Shown here: positions 16,554 to 24,560 of the stretch, in pieces
Numbering within the stretch: the first letter of the stretch is position 1
How the letters are laid out: each line of letters opens with the position of its first letter
Source of the DNA: Streptomyces roseifaciens
GTDB taxonomy: Bacteria; Actinomycetota; Actinomycetes; Streptomycetales; Streptomycetaceae
DNA: 64,000 bases
Direction of reading: 5' to 3'
NCBI RefSeq assembly: GCF_001445655.1
Contig: NZ_LNBE01000003.1
Coordinates: 310,001 to 374,000, forward strand
Translations under genes and position numbers: made by a program
The notes under the pieces: generated by a model
What the model was told of the DNA's origin: nothing
The model's database searches: none
The model's input: the letters and a program-made list of their open reading frames with translations, nothing else

Positions 16554-17352
16554 CGGTGCGTCGGCTCCGGGGTAGCGCTGCGGCTGCGTGACGTACCGTC
16601 AGACGGGTGAAGTCCGGGCGTATTTCCCGACCGGGCGGCCGGTTGCTGCGTAGCCTTGATCGTGCGGTCGAGGACCACGGGACGGCTGCGGTGCGGTGCG
16701 CCGCGCCCGGCGGACGCTCGGGGATGCAGGGGTTCCTGCGGGACCCCCTGCGCCGGGCGCCGGCACGCACGGCTGCCGCCCCGTAACTCGACCGCGTTCG
16801 TTTTCGGCCGTGGCCGGTGCTTCCGCGCCGCCGGGGCGACCGGGCTCCGCCGCGCCCGTGGCGGTCTCCGGCGATGCCGGGCCGGCCTGGTGGCCGGGGG
16901 TCGGTTCGGCAGCGCCGGTCCGGTTGCCGGTGGTTGCGCGCCGCGGCGGCGGTGGGAAGCGGGCGTGCCCGGCCGCTGGTGCTTCGGCGAGCTCCGTCCG
17001 CCGTGGCGGAGAAGGGCGCAGGCCCGCTGCGGAGTCCACGGGGCCCGGTGCTCCCCGTCCCGCCGCAGCGGTGCGTGGCCGCGATGGTGGTGTCCGGCGG
17101 TGCCCGGTCGGCGGGATGGAGGTGGCGGTGGGTCGTGAGGGGTGGCGCTTGCTGCCGGTCCGGCACCGCCGGGCCGGTCGTGGCGGGCTGCGCGCCGCTG
17201 CGGCGGTGGGAGGGAGGCGGGCCTTGCCCCCGGTGGCTCGGCAGGCTTCGGCCACTGCGGCGGCGGCACGCGCGGCGGTGGGGAGGCGCGGGCGGAGGGC
17301 TGCCGGTCGTGGCGGCCTGTGTCCGCCGTGGCGGTGCGCCACCGGCATCGTG
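16554..17352. repeat. Gene-free stretch with degenerate repeat copies (mainly 16690-17340)
   Basis: About 800 bases with no credible gene: all six frames are open or closed by base composition only. Several imperfect copies of one motif family occur: GGTGGTGTCCGGCGGTGCC near 17086, GCGCGCCGCKGCGGCGGTGGGA near 16937 and 17190, and TCCGCCGTGGCGG near 16985 and 17322. The same motifs recur once at about 21721-21790 after the phosphoesterase gene. They look like decayed tandem copies of a Streptomyces intergenic repeat. The promoter of efeO should lie near the right end but cannot be recognised. Confidence 0.55.
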
Positions 17353-18534
17353 GTGAGCGGCGGTGGCAGGTCGGCGCCGCAGCGAGTGGCCGCCCTCGTG
17401 GCGGTCGGTGGGACCGTGCTCGTCCTCGCCGGGTGCGCGGCGCCCTCTCCTGCTCCCGTGGGCGGCGAGCGCATCGACGCGAACCCCGGTCGCTGCGGGC
17501 ACGGATGGCGTCATCCCCGGCCCGGCACGCAGACCTTCACCCTGCACAACACCTCCGGCACCGCCACCGAGGTCCAGCTCACCGACGCCCGCACCGGTGC
17601 CGTCCTCGGTGAGGTCGAAGGGCTCGCGCCCGGGGCCGTGCGGGGGCTTCCGGTGCGGCTCGGGGCCGGCACGTACGTCTTCGTGTGCCTGGGGGACGAC
17701 ACCGACCCCGTCACCGGCCCCGCCGTCCGCGTCCCCGGCGACCCCCGCCGCACCCGCAGCGGCCCCGCCGCCGTCCCGGTGTCCGTGCACGACCTCATCC
17801 CGCCCGCCCTGGAGTACCAGCGGTGGGCGGGCCGCAGCATGACCCGCCTCGTGGCCGCCACGGACGCCCTGCGCACGGCCGTCCGCACCGGCGACCGCCC
17901 CGCCGCCCGCTCCCGCTGGCTCACCGCCCACCTGGCCTACGCGCGCCTCGGCGCCGCCTACGGGGCCTTCGGCGACGCGGGTGACGCCCTCGACCGCACC
18001 GGCGCGGGCCTGCCCCGCGGCGTGCGCGACCCCGGCTTCACGGGCTTCCACCGCGTCGAGCACGGCCTCTGGCACCACGAGCGCGCCCCGGCGCTGCGCC
18101 GAGCCGCCGACCGGCTCGCCCGCGACGTCCGTGCCCTGCGCGCCGGCTGGGCGCACACCCGGATGGACCCGGCCGACCTCGGCCGGCGCGCGCACGAGAT
18201 CCTCGAGGACACCCTGCGGGCCGAGCTGACCGGCCGCACCGACCACGGCAGCGGGAGCAGCCTCGCCACCGCCCGCGCCCACCTCGACGCCACCCGTGCC
18301 GTCCTCGGCCCCCTTCGCCCCCTCCTGCGCACCCGCTACCCGGGCCTGCCGGCCCTCGACCGCCGCCTGGACCGCGCGGCCCGGATCCTCGACGCCCATG
18401 CCCGCCACGGACAGTGGACCCCGCTCGGTCGCCTGGACCGCGCGCAGCGGGCACGCGTCGACGCCGCCGTCGGCGACCTCACCGAGCGCCTCGCGTCCGT
18501 CGCCGCACTCTGCGACGTACGGAGGACGCCATGA
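17353..18534 (+). CDS. efeO: EfeO-like periplasmic iron-binding lipoprotein (imelysin/M75 family)
   Basis: Lipoprotein of 393 residues. GTG 17353 gives a signal peptide ending in the lipobox LAGC, so it would be anchored on the outer face of the membrane. After it comes a cupredoxin-like domain (about 45-130) and an M75/imelysin helical domain with the metal motif HRVEH (GFHRVEHGLW). EfeO passes iron to the EfeU permease in the EfeUOB system. efeB follows with an ATGA overlap, but no efeU is present on either side. The start is uncertain by a few codons. Confidence 0.88.
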   Translation: MSGGGRSAPQRVAALVAVGGTVLVLAGCAAPSPAPVGGERIDANPGRCGHGWRHPRPGTQTFTLHNTSGTATEVQLTDARTGAVLGEVEGLAPGAVRGLPVRLGAGTYVFVCLGDDTDPVTGPAVRVPGDPRRTRSGPAAVPVSVHDLIPPALEYQRWAGRSMTRLVAATDALRTAVRTGDRPAARSRWLTAHLAYARLGAAYGAFGDAGDALDRTGAGLPRGVRDPGFTGFHRVEHGLWHHERAPALRRAADRLARDVRALRAGWAHTRMDPADLGRRAHEILEDTLRAELTGRTDHGSGSSLATARAHLDATRAVLGPLRPLLRTRYPGLPALDRRLDRAARILDAHARHGQWTPLGRLDRAQRARVDAAVGDLTERLASVAALCDVRRTP

Positions 18535-19802
18535 GGCGCGTCCCCTGGCGCGTCCCCCGGCGCGGCCTCCTGCGCGGCGCACTGGCGGCAGGCGCCGCGG
18601 CCACGCTCACCGCCCCTGCTCCTGCCCCCGCACCCGCGCCCGCCTCCGCCGACGGGCCCCGGGCCGCCGCCGGCCCCCGCTTCCACGGCCCCCACCAGGC
18701 CGCGATCCTCACCCCGCCCGCCCGCGCCACGGCCTTCACCTCCTTCGACGTCACCGCCGCCGACCGCCGCGAGCTCGCCGACCTCCTGCGCACCCTCACC
18801 GACCGCGCCCGCTTCCTGACCACCGGCGGCACCCCCGCCCCCACCGGCATCACCGCGCCGCCCCCCGACTCCGGCATCCTCGGCCCGTACGTCCCGGCCG
18901 ACGGCGGACTCGGCGTCACCCTCTCGGCAGGCGCCTCGCTCTTCGACGGCCGCTACGGCCTCGCCGACCGCGCCCCGCGCCGGCTGCGCACCATGCCCGT
19001 CTTCCCCGACGACGACCTCGACCCCGCCTGGTGCCACGGCGACCTCGGCCTCCAGCTGTGCGCCGACAGCCCCGACACCGTCCTGCACGCCCTGCGCGAC
19101 CTCACCCGCCACACCCGCGGCGGCCTGCAGATCCGCTGGCGGCTCGACGGCCACACCGCCCCGCCCCGCCCCTCCGGCACGCCCCGCAACCTCTTCGGCT
19201 TCAAGGACGGCACCTCCGGCCCCGACCCCCGCGACGCGCGCCTCATGGACCGCCTCGTGTGGACCGCCGCGGACTCCGGCGAACCGCCCTGGGCCGCGGG
19301 CGGCAGCTACCAGGTCGTCCGGCTGATCCGCATGCTCACCGAGTTCTGGGACCGCATCCCGCTCTCCGAACAGGAGCGCGTCATCGGCCGCAGCCGCGAC
19401 ACCGGCGCCCCCCTCGACGGCGCCCGCGAGAGCGACCCGCCGCGCTACGCCCACGACCCCGAGGGCGAGGTGACCCCCCTGGACAGCCACATCCGCCTGG
19501 CCCACCCGCGCACCCCCGGCAGCGAGGCGCACCGGCTGCTGCGCCGCTCGTACAACTACGACCGCGGCGTCGGCAGCAACGGCACCCTCGACCAGGGCCT
19601 GCTCTTCTGCTGCTACCAGCGCGACCCGGTGCGCCAGTTCACGGCCGTGCAGAAACGACTCGCCGGAGAGCCGCTGACCGACTACGTCACCCCCTTCGGC
19701 GGCGGCTGGTTCTTCGCCTTCCCCGGCGTGCGGGACCGCGCGGACTGGTACGGCCGCGCCCTGCTGGCCGGCGGCACGGGCCGAACGGGAGGAAAGCCAT
19801 GA
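18531..19802 (+). CDS. efeB: Dye-decolorizing peroxidase / deferrochelatase EfeB
   Basis: Haem peroxidase of 423 residues exported by the Tat system: R10-R11-G-L-L is followed by a hydrophobic Ala-rich stretch and an Ala-Pro repeat. The DyP signature GFKDG is near residue 225, the proximal His lies in DSHIRLAHPR and the distal Arg in the following LLRRSYNYDRG region. EfeB oxidises Fe(II) or releases iron from haem outside the membrane. ATG 18531 overlaps the efeO stop (ATGA), and its own stop overlaps the next ATG. Iron control cannot be read from the sequence. Confidence 0.94.
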   Translation: MRRVPWRVPRRGLLRGALAAGAAATLTAPAPAPAPAPASADGPRAAAGPRFHGPHQAAILTPPARATAFTSFDVTAADRRELADLLRTLTDRARFLTTGGTPAPTGITAPPPDSGILGPYVPADGGLGVTLSAGASLFDGRYGLADRAPRRLRTMPVFPDDDLDPAWCHGDLGLQLCADSPDTVLHALRDLTRHTRGGLQIRWRLDGHTAPPRPSGTPRNLFGFKDGTSGPDPRDARLMDRLVWTAADSGEPPWAAGGSYQVVRLIRMLTEFWDRIPLSEQERVIGRSRDTGAPLDGARESDPPRYAHDPEGEVTPLDSHIRLAHPRTPGSEAHRLLRRSYNYDRGVGSNGTLDQGLLFCCYQRDPVRQFTAVQKRLAGEPLTDYVTPFGGGWFFAFPGVRDRADWYGRALLAGGTGRTGGKP

Positions 19803-21679
19803 CCTGTACGCGTCTCCGCATCCGTACGCGCACCCGCACCCGTGCTCGTGCTCGTACCCGAACCCGTATCCGTACGAGAAGGGGCGCCCGCCTAGGCGCC
19901 GCCTTCGCCGTCCTCGCCGCGGCCGGCGCGGCGGCCGCCGCCCCGCCCGCGGCCGCGATGCCCTTCCCCGGCGACTGGACCGGGACCGAGTCGCCGATCG
20001 AGCACCTCGTCGTCGTCTTCGACGAGAACGTCTCCTTCGACCACTACTTCGCCACCTACCCGCGGGCCGCCAACACCGACGGCACCCGCTTCGAGGCCTC
20101 CCGCGCGACGCCCGCCCGGATCGACAACCTGCGCACGGCCGGGCTGCTGCAGCGCAACCCCAACCAGTACCCGCCCCGCCGCCTGTCCTCCCGGCAGGCC
20201 CTGACCTGCGACCAGAACCACTCCTACGGCCCGGAGCAGTACGCGGCCAACGGCGGCAAGGCCGACAAGTTCGTCCAGAACACCGACTCCGGGAAGTGCT
20301 CCGGCCGGCTGTTCGGCGAGCCCGGGCTCGTCATGGACTACTACGACGGGAACACCGTCACCGCCCTGTGGAACTACGCCCAGCACTACGCCCTGAACGA
20401 CCGCTCCTTCAGCACCACCTACGGGCCGTCCACCCCCGGCGCGATCAATCTCGTCTCCGGCCAGACCCACGGCGTCGTCTCCACCGACCCGGCAACCGGC
20501 ACGGAGCGGCCGCAGCGCACCGCGAAGCCGGACCCGCGCGTCGTGGTGGCGCCGGACGCCGACGGCGTCGGCACGATCCTCACCGACCCCGACCCGGCGT
20601 ACGACGACTGCTCCAACAGGGACCGCACCGGGCGCGGCGCCCTCGCCGCCATGACCGGCCGGACCATCGGTGACGTGCTCGGCGAGGAGGGCGTCACGTG
20701 GGGCTGGTTCCAGGGCGGGTTCCGCCCGAGCACCCCCTGGGACGGGCGGCCCGGGCACCACGCGCGTTGCTCCGGCCGGACGCACGCCAACGCCGGGGGC
20801 ACGCGGGTGATCGACTACAGCCCGCACCACGAGCCGTTCCAGTACTACCGGTCGACCGCCAACCCGCACCACCTCCCGCCGCGGTCCGTGGCCGAGATCG
20901 GCCGGGACGGGCAGGCGAACCACCAGTACGACCTCACCGACTTCGACGCGGCCCTGCGCGCCGGGCGGCTGCCCGCCGTGAGCTTCCTCAAGGCCCCCGC
21001 CGCGCAGGACGGGCACGCGGGCTACTCCGGGCCCGTCGACGAGCAGCGCTTCCTCGTGGAGTGGATCAACAGGATCCAGAGCGCGCCGCAGTGGGGGAGC
21101 ACGGCGGTCGTCATCGCCTACGACGACTCCGACGGCTGGTACGACCACGCCTACGCCGCGCCGCGCAACGGCTCCCGCCTCGGGGGCAAGGGGCCGCACG
21201 GCAAGCCGCTGGACGGCCCCGCCTGCCGGGCCGGGCCCGCCGCGGCCGGGGGGCACGCGGGGCGGTGCGGGCCGGGGCCGCGGCAGCCGCTGCTGGTGAT
21301 CTCGCCGTACAGCAAGGTCAACGCGGTCGACCACACGCCGACCGAGCAGACGTCGATCCTCCGCTTCATCGAGTGGAACTGGGACACCGGTCCCGTCGGC
21401 GGCTCGTCCTTCGACGCCCGCGCCGGATCGCTGCTGAACATGTTCGACTTCGCGCGCCCCAACGGGAAGCGGGTGCTGCTGAACGCGGACGGCTCCGTGC
21501 GCTCGGTGGGGCGCATCGGGGTCGTGGCCCCCGTGCGCACGAAGATCACCGACGGTGCGTCGCCGGGGCCGCCCGCGGCCGCCCTGCGGACACCGGTCGC
21601 CTGGGCGGCGGGCGGCACGGCGATGTGCGGGGGCGTGGCGGCGGCCCTGTGGCGTCGCCGGTCACGCCGCCGGGGCTGA
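19799..21679 (+). CDS. Secreted phosphoesterase/phospholipase C-like protein with Arg-alternating N-terminus
   Basis: Protein of 626 residues, PF04185 phosphoesterase family (acid phosphatase/phospholipase C). The nucleophile region FDENVSFDHYFATYP is at about 76-90; the metal motif IAYDDSDGWYDH is in the second half. Residues 5-28 alternate Arg with Thr, Ala, Ile or Leu (12 alternations), encoded by an imperfect hexanucleotide repeat, and run into R27-R28-G-A-R-L and a hydrophobic segment, possibly a Tat signal. A C-terminal hydrophobic stretch followed by Arg-rich residues suggests membrane anchoring. The ATG overlaps the efeB stop, so it is translated with the iron genes; release of phosphate-bound iron is conceivable but speculative. 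Confidence 0.88.
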   Translation: MTCTRLRIRTRTRTRARARTRTRIRTRRGARLGAAFAVLAAAGAAAAAPPAAAMPFPGDWTGTESPIEHLVVVFDENVSFDHYFATYPRAANTDGTRFEASRATPARIDNLRTAGLLQRNPNQYPPRRLSSRQALTCDQNHSYGPEQYAANGGKADKFVQNTDSGKCSGRLFGEPGLVMDYYDGNTVTALWNYAQHYALNDRSFSTTYGPSTPGAINLVSGQTHGVVSTDPATGTERPQRTAKPDPRVVVAPDADGVGTILTDPDPAYDDCSNRDRTGRGALAAMTGRTIGDVLGEEGVTWGWFQGGFRPSTPWDGRPGHHARCSGRTHANAGGTRVIDYSPHHEPFQYYRSTANPHHLPPRSVAEIGRDGQANHQYDLTDFDAALRAGRLPAVSFLKAPAAQDGHAGYSGPVDEQRFLVEWINRIQSAPQWGSTAVVIAYDDSDGWYDHAYAAPRNGSRLGGKGPHGKPLDGPACRAGPAAAGGHAGRCGPGPRQPLLVISPYSKVNAVDHTPTEQTSILRFIEWNWDTGPVGGSSFDARAGSLLNMFDFARPNGKRVLLNADGSVRSVGRIGVVAPVRTKITDGASPGPPAAALRTPVAWAAGGTAMCGGVAAALWRRRSRRRG

Positions 21680-21727
21680 CGCCCCGGGGGCCTCCGCCGC
21701 GACGGCGGGCACCCACCGGGGTGGTGT

Positions 21728-21770
21728 CCGGCGGTGCCGGGCCGGCCTGAGGCGGGCCCGGCACCGCCGG
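21728..21770. terminator. 16-bp hairpin between convergent genes, within a repeat-family copy
   Basis: Perfect 16-bp arms CCGGCGGTGCCGGGCC (21728-21743) and GGCCCGGCACCGCCGG (21755-21770) with an 11-base loop, between the phosphoesterase and the BlaI gene. The surrounding sequence (about 21721-21830) shares motifs with the repeat block at 16690-17340. Confidence 0.75.
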
Positions 21771-21862
21771 GGTGCGCCGTGGTGGCTTGTCGCCGCTGCG
21801 GCGGGGGCTTTCTTGCCTGCGGCAAGGGGCAGGACGGGAGCCGGAGGGCGCCGGGCGCAGCC

Positions 21863-22267
21863 CTACCTCGGGGCTGGGAGGGTGCCGTCCGTCAGGAGGG
21901 CCCTCAGGAGGAGGGCGTCCGTCATCGGGAGTTCCGCCACGAAGCGGGCCAGGACCACCTCGCGGTCCGGGAGGGCGTCGAGGATGCGGCACATGCGGCG
22001 GGCGGCGAGGCCCGCCTCGTCGGTGACGGGGGCGTACGCGTAGGCGCGCCCGCGCGGGGTCCGGGTGAGGACCTCCTTGCCGTGGAGCCGCGACAGGATC
22101 GTCACCACGGTGCTGTAGGTGAGCTCACCGGAAAGCCGGGCCTGCACCTCGCGCGGCGTCAGCGGCCCCTCCGCCCGCTGCAGCGCGGCGAGCACCTCGC
22201 CCTCCAGCGCGCCGTTCGCCCGGCGTCGGGGGTGGCGCACCGCGACGGTGGGTGTGGCTGTTTCCAT
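21863..22267 (-). CDS. BlaI/MecI/CopY family transcriptional repressor
   Basis: Winged-helix repressor of 134 residues with the family features LEGEVLAALQRAEGPLTPREV, the recognition part LTYSTVVTILSRLHGKEVLTR and a C-terminal dimerisation helix region ending in FVAELPMTDALLLRALL. AAGGA precedes its ATG. BlaI-type repressors are normally inactivated by proteolysis triggered by a BlaR/MecR sensor, but no M56 peptidase gene adjoins. It diverges from a penicillin-binding-protein gene, and the 110-base spacer carries a TTTTAC/GTAAAA dyad, so the two genes are probably co-regulated. Confidence 0.93.
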   Translation of the reverse strand: METATPTVAVRHPRRRANGALEGEVLAALQRAEGPLTPREVQARLSGELTYSTVVTILSRLHGKEVLTRTPRGRAYAYAPVTDEAGLAARRMCRILDALPDREVVLARFVAELPMTDALLLRALLTDGTLPAPR

Positions 22268-22322
22268 GGCGTTCCGGCGTTCCTTCTGCTTCTTTCAATG
22301 GGTATGACCCGAGATCTTGTGC

Positions 22323-22346
22323 TTTTACATTGAAGTAAAACATTAC
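22323..22346. promoter_or_regulatory. Overlapping dyads, candidate BlaI operator
   Basis: TTTTAC-N6-GTAAAA (22323-22340) is a perfect 6-bp dyad; a second one, GTAA-N4-TTAC (22335-22346), overlaps it. The stretch is strikingly AT-rich for this genome and lies midway between the BlaI and penicillin-binding-protein starts. TAC/GTA half-sites are typical of BlaI-family operators. Confidence 0.6.
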
Positions 22347-22377
22347 GCTACGGCAGCGGACATCATATGGTCGAGCG

Positions 22378-24501
22378 GTGTTCGAACGACGAAAAGGGAC
22401 GCATGCCGCGCATGCCCGGAAACCCTCCGCTCCGGTCGGCCGTTCCTCCGGCCGGGCCGGCCGTTCTTCCGGCTCTTCCGGCCCGGGCCGCCGCAGACGC
22501 GCCGCCCCCCGGAAGCGCGGGCTGCGCGGTGTGCGCGGGCTGAGCGGGCTGCGCAAGCTGCGCCCCGTCTACCCGCGCCCGGGCCGGCAGGGCTTCCGGC
22601 GCTGGATCCCGTCGTGGCGCCAGGTGCTCGGACTCTTCTCGGCCGTCACGGGCGTCGTCGCCGCACTCGTGGCGATCATGTACGCGCGTACGGACATACC
22701 CGCCGACCTCAACGCCTTCGCCACCCAGCAGGACAACGTCTACTACTGGGCCGACGGCACCGAGATGGCCCGCACCGGCGAGATCAACCGGCAGGACACC
22801 GACCTGGACAAGGTCCCGGAGAAGGTGCGCTGGGCCGTGCTCGCGGCCGAGAACCAGACCTTCTACTCCGACAGCGGGATCTCGCCGAGCGGCATGGTCC
22901 GCGCCGTCACCCGCATGGTGACCGGCGGCAGCACCCAGGGCGGCTCGACGATCACCCAGCAGTACGTGAAGAACGCCTACCTCAACCAGGAGCAGACCTT
23001 CACCCGCAAGCTCACCGAGATGTTCATCGCGATCAAGCTCGACAACCGGATGAGCAAGGACGACATCCTGGAGGGCTACCTCAACACGAGCTGGTTCGGC
23101 CGCGGCACCTACGGCATCCAGCGCGCCTCCCACGCCTACTACGGCAAGGACGTCTCCCAGCTCGACGTGAGCGAAGGCGCCTTCCTCGCCTCGCTGCTCA
23201 AGGGCGCGGGCCTCTACGACCCGGCGCTCGGCAAGAAGAACCACGAGCGGGCGGTGGAGCGCTGGGGCTGGATCCTGGACCGGATGGTCGACGGCGGCAA
23301 GCTGTCCAAGGAGGAACGGGCCCGCTACACGTCCTTCCCCGAGCCGAAGGCCCCGCCCAAGCCGGCCGGCCTGACCGGGCAGACCGGCTACCTCGTGGAG
23401 ACGGCGCGGGCGTACGTCAGCGCCCACACCCCCGTCACCGAGAAGGACTTCGACCTCGGCGGCTACCAGATCCGCACGACCTTCCAGAAGACCGCCATGG
23501 CGGCCCTGACGAAGGCCACCGACGACGTGAAGGGCGGGCTGGACCCCGACAAGCGCGCCTCCGACAAGGACGTGCGCATCGGTGCGGCGTCGGTCACCAC
23601 CGACGGCCGCATCGTCGCCCTCTACGGCGGCCCCGGCTACCTCCAGCAGGGCTTCAACGACGCGAACTCCTCGGTCGTTCCGGCGGGTACGGCCTTCGCC
23701 CCGTTCGTCTACGCGGCGGCCCTGCGCGACGGCGTCCAGCTGGAGCGCGGCAAGCCCCGCACCCCGGTCTCCCCGGCCACGGTCTACAACGGCGACAACA
23801 AGGTGAGCCTGCGCACCCCCGAGGGCCCGTACTGGGACCGCTCCGGAAAGATCGTCAAGGCGGTCAACGACGGCGGGAAGTCCTGGGGGAAGGTGACGCT
23901 GAAGGAGGCTGTGGCGCAGTCCGTGAACACGCCGGTGATGCAGCTCGGCATGGACGTGGGCCTGGACCGGGTGGGCAAGGCGGCCGTCGACGCGGGCCTG
24001 CTGGAGAGCAGCCTCGGCACGAAGCTGCCGGCCTTCTCCCTGGGCACCGCGACCCCCAGCGCGATCCGCATGGCCGGCGCGTACGGCACCTTCGCGGCCA
24101 GGGGACTGCACAGCGAGCCGTTCTCCGTCGACCGGCTGAGCCGCAACGGCAACGAGGTGCCCGTCGAGAAGCCGAAGGCCGAGCGCGTCCTGCCGCAGCA
24201 GGTGGCCGCCGCCGTGGACGACGCCCTGCGGGAGGCGGTCCGGCGCGGCAGCGCGACGACGGCCAAGGCGGCCGGCGCCGACGCGGCCGGCAAGCCCGGC
24301 ACCGGGCAGGGCAACAAGTCCGCGTGGTTCGCCGGCTACCGCGGCAAGGTGTCGACCGCCGTGTCGCTCTCCCGCATCGACCCCAAGACGCAGGAGCTGC
24401 TGCCGCTGGACGGCCTGGGCGGCGCCCCGAAGGACGCCACCGGCAGCACCTATCCCGTGGACATCTGGACGAAGTACATGGCGTCGGCGCAGCCCCGCTG
24501 A
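22378..24501 (+). CDS. Class A penicillin-binding protein with intact glycosyltransferase and defective transpeptidase motifs
   Basis: Membrane protein of 707 residues. A basic Gly/Ser/Arg-rich cytoplasmic tail (1-80) is followed by one membrane helix (83-103). The GT51 domain (about 120-300) keeps its catalytic Glu (E158 in AAENQTFY), GGSTITQQ at 188-195 and E232 in EGYLNTSWFGRG, so it should polymerise glycan strands. The transpeptidase domain (about 400-690) keeps SVN (515-517), but where SxxK is expected it reads T438-A-F-A441, and KTG is K639-P-G, so acylation by peptide or beta-lactam is unlikely. GTG 22378 has no good ribosome binding site. It is divergent from a BlaI-type gene. Confidence 0.9.
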   Translation: MFERRKGTHAAHARKPSAPVGRSSGRAGRSSGSSGPGRRRRAAPRKRGLRGVRGLSGLRKLRPVYPRPGRQGFRRWIPSWRQVLGLFSAVTGVVAALVAIMYARTDIPADLNAFATQQDNVYYWADGTEMARTGEINRQDTDLDKVPEKVRWAVLAAENQTFYSDSGISPSGMVRAVTRMVTGGSTQGGSTITQQYVKNAYLNQEQTFTRKLTEMFIAIKLDNRMSKDDILEGYLNTSWFGRGTYGIQRASHAYYGKDVSQLDVSEGAFLASLLKGAGLYDPALGKKNHERAVERWGWILDRMVDGGKLSKEERARYTSFPEPKAPPKPAGLTGQTGYLVETARAYVSAHTPVTEKDFDLGGYQIRTTFQKTAMAALTKATDDVKGGLDPDKRASDKDVRIGAASVTTDGRIVALYGGPGYLQQGFNDANSSVVPAGTAFAPFVYAAALRDGVQLERGKPRTPVSPATVYNGDNKVSLRTPEGPYWDRSGKIVKAVNDGGKSWGKVTLKEAVAQSVNTPVMQLGMDVGLDRVGKAAVDAGLLESSLGTKLPAFSLGTATPSAIRMAGAYGTFAARGLHSEPFSVDRLSRNGNEVPVEKPKAERVLPQQVAAAVDDALREAVRRGSATTAKAAGADAAGKPGTGQGNKSAWFAGYRGKVSTAVSLSRIDPKTQELLPLDGLGGAPKDATGSTYPVDIWTKYMASAQPR

Positions 24502-24508
24502 CACGGCA

Positions 24509-24536
24509 GGGGCGCCGGGCTCCCGCCCGGCGCCCC
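24509..24536. terminator. Hairpin after the penicillin-binding-protein gene
   Basis: Arms GGGGCGCCGGGC (24509-24520) and GCCCGGCGCCCC (24525-24536) with a 4-base loop, between two convergent genes; no T-run. Confidence 0.75.
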
Positions 24537-24560
24537 GCGCTCTCTCCGGCCGGCCCCGCC

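Noticed and set aside
16554..17352. An efeU permease or other gene upstream of efeO
   Set aside because: No frame shows hydrophobic helices or the RExxE motifs of iron permeases; the stretch is explained better by degenerate repeats.
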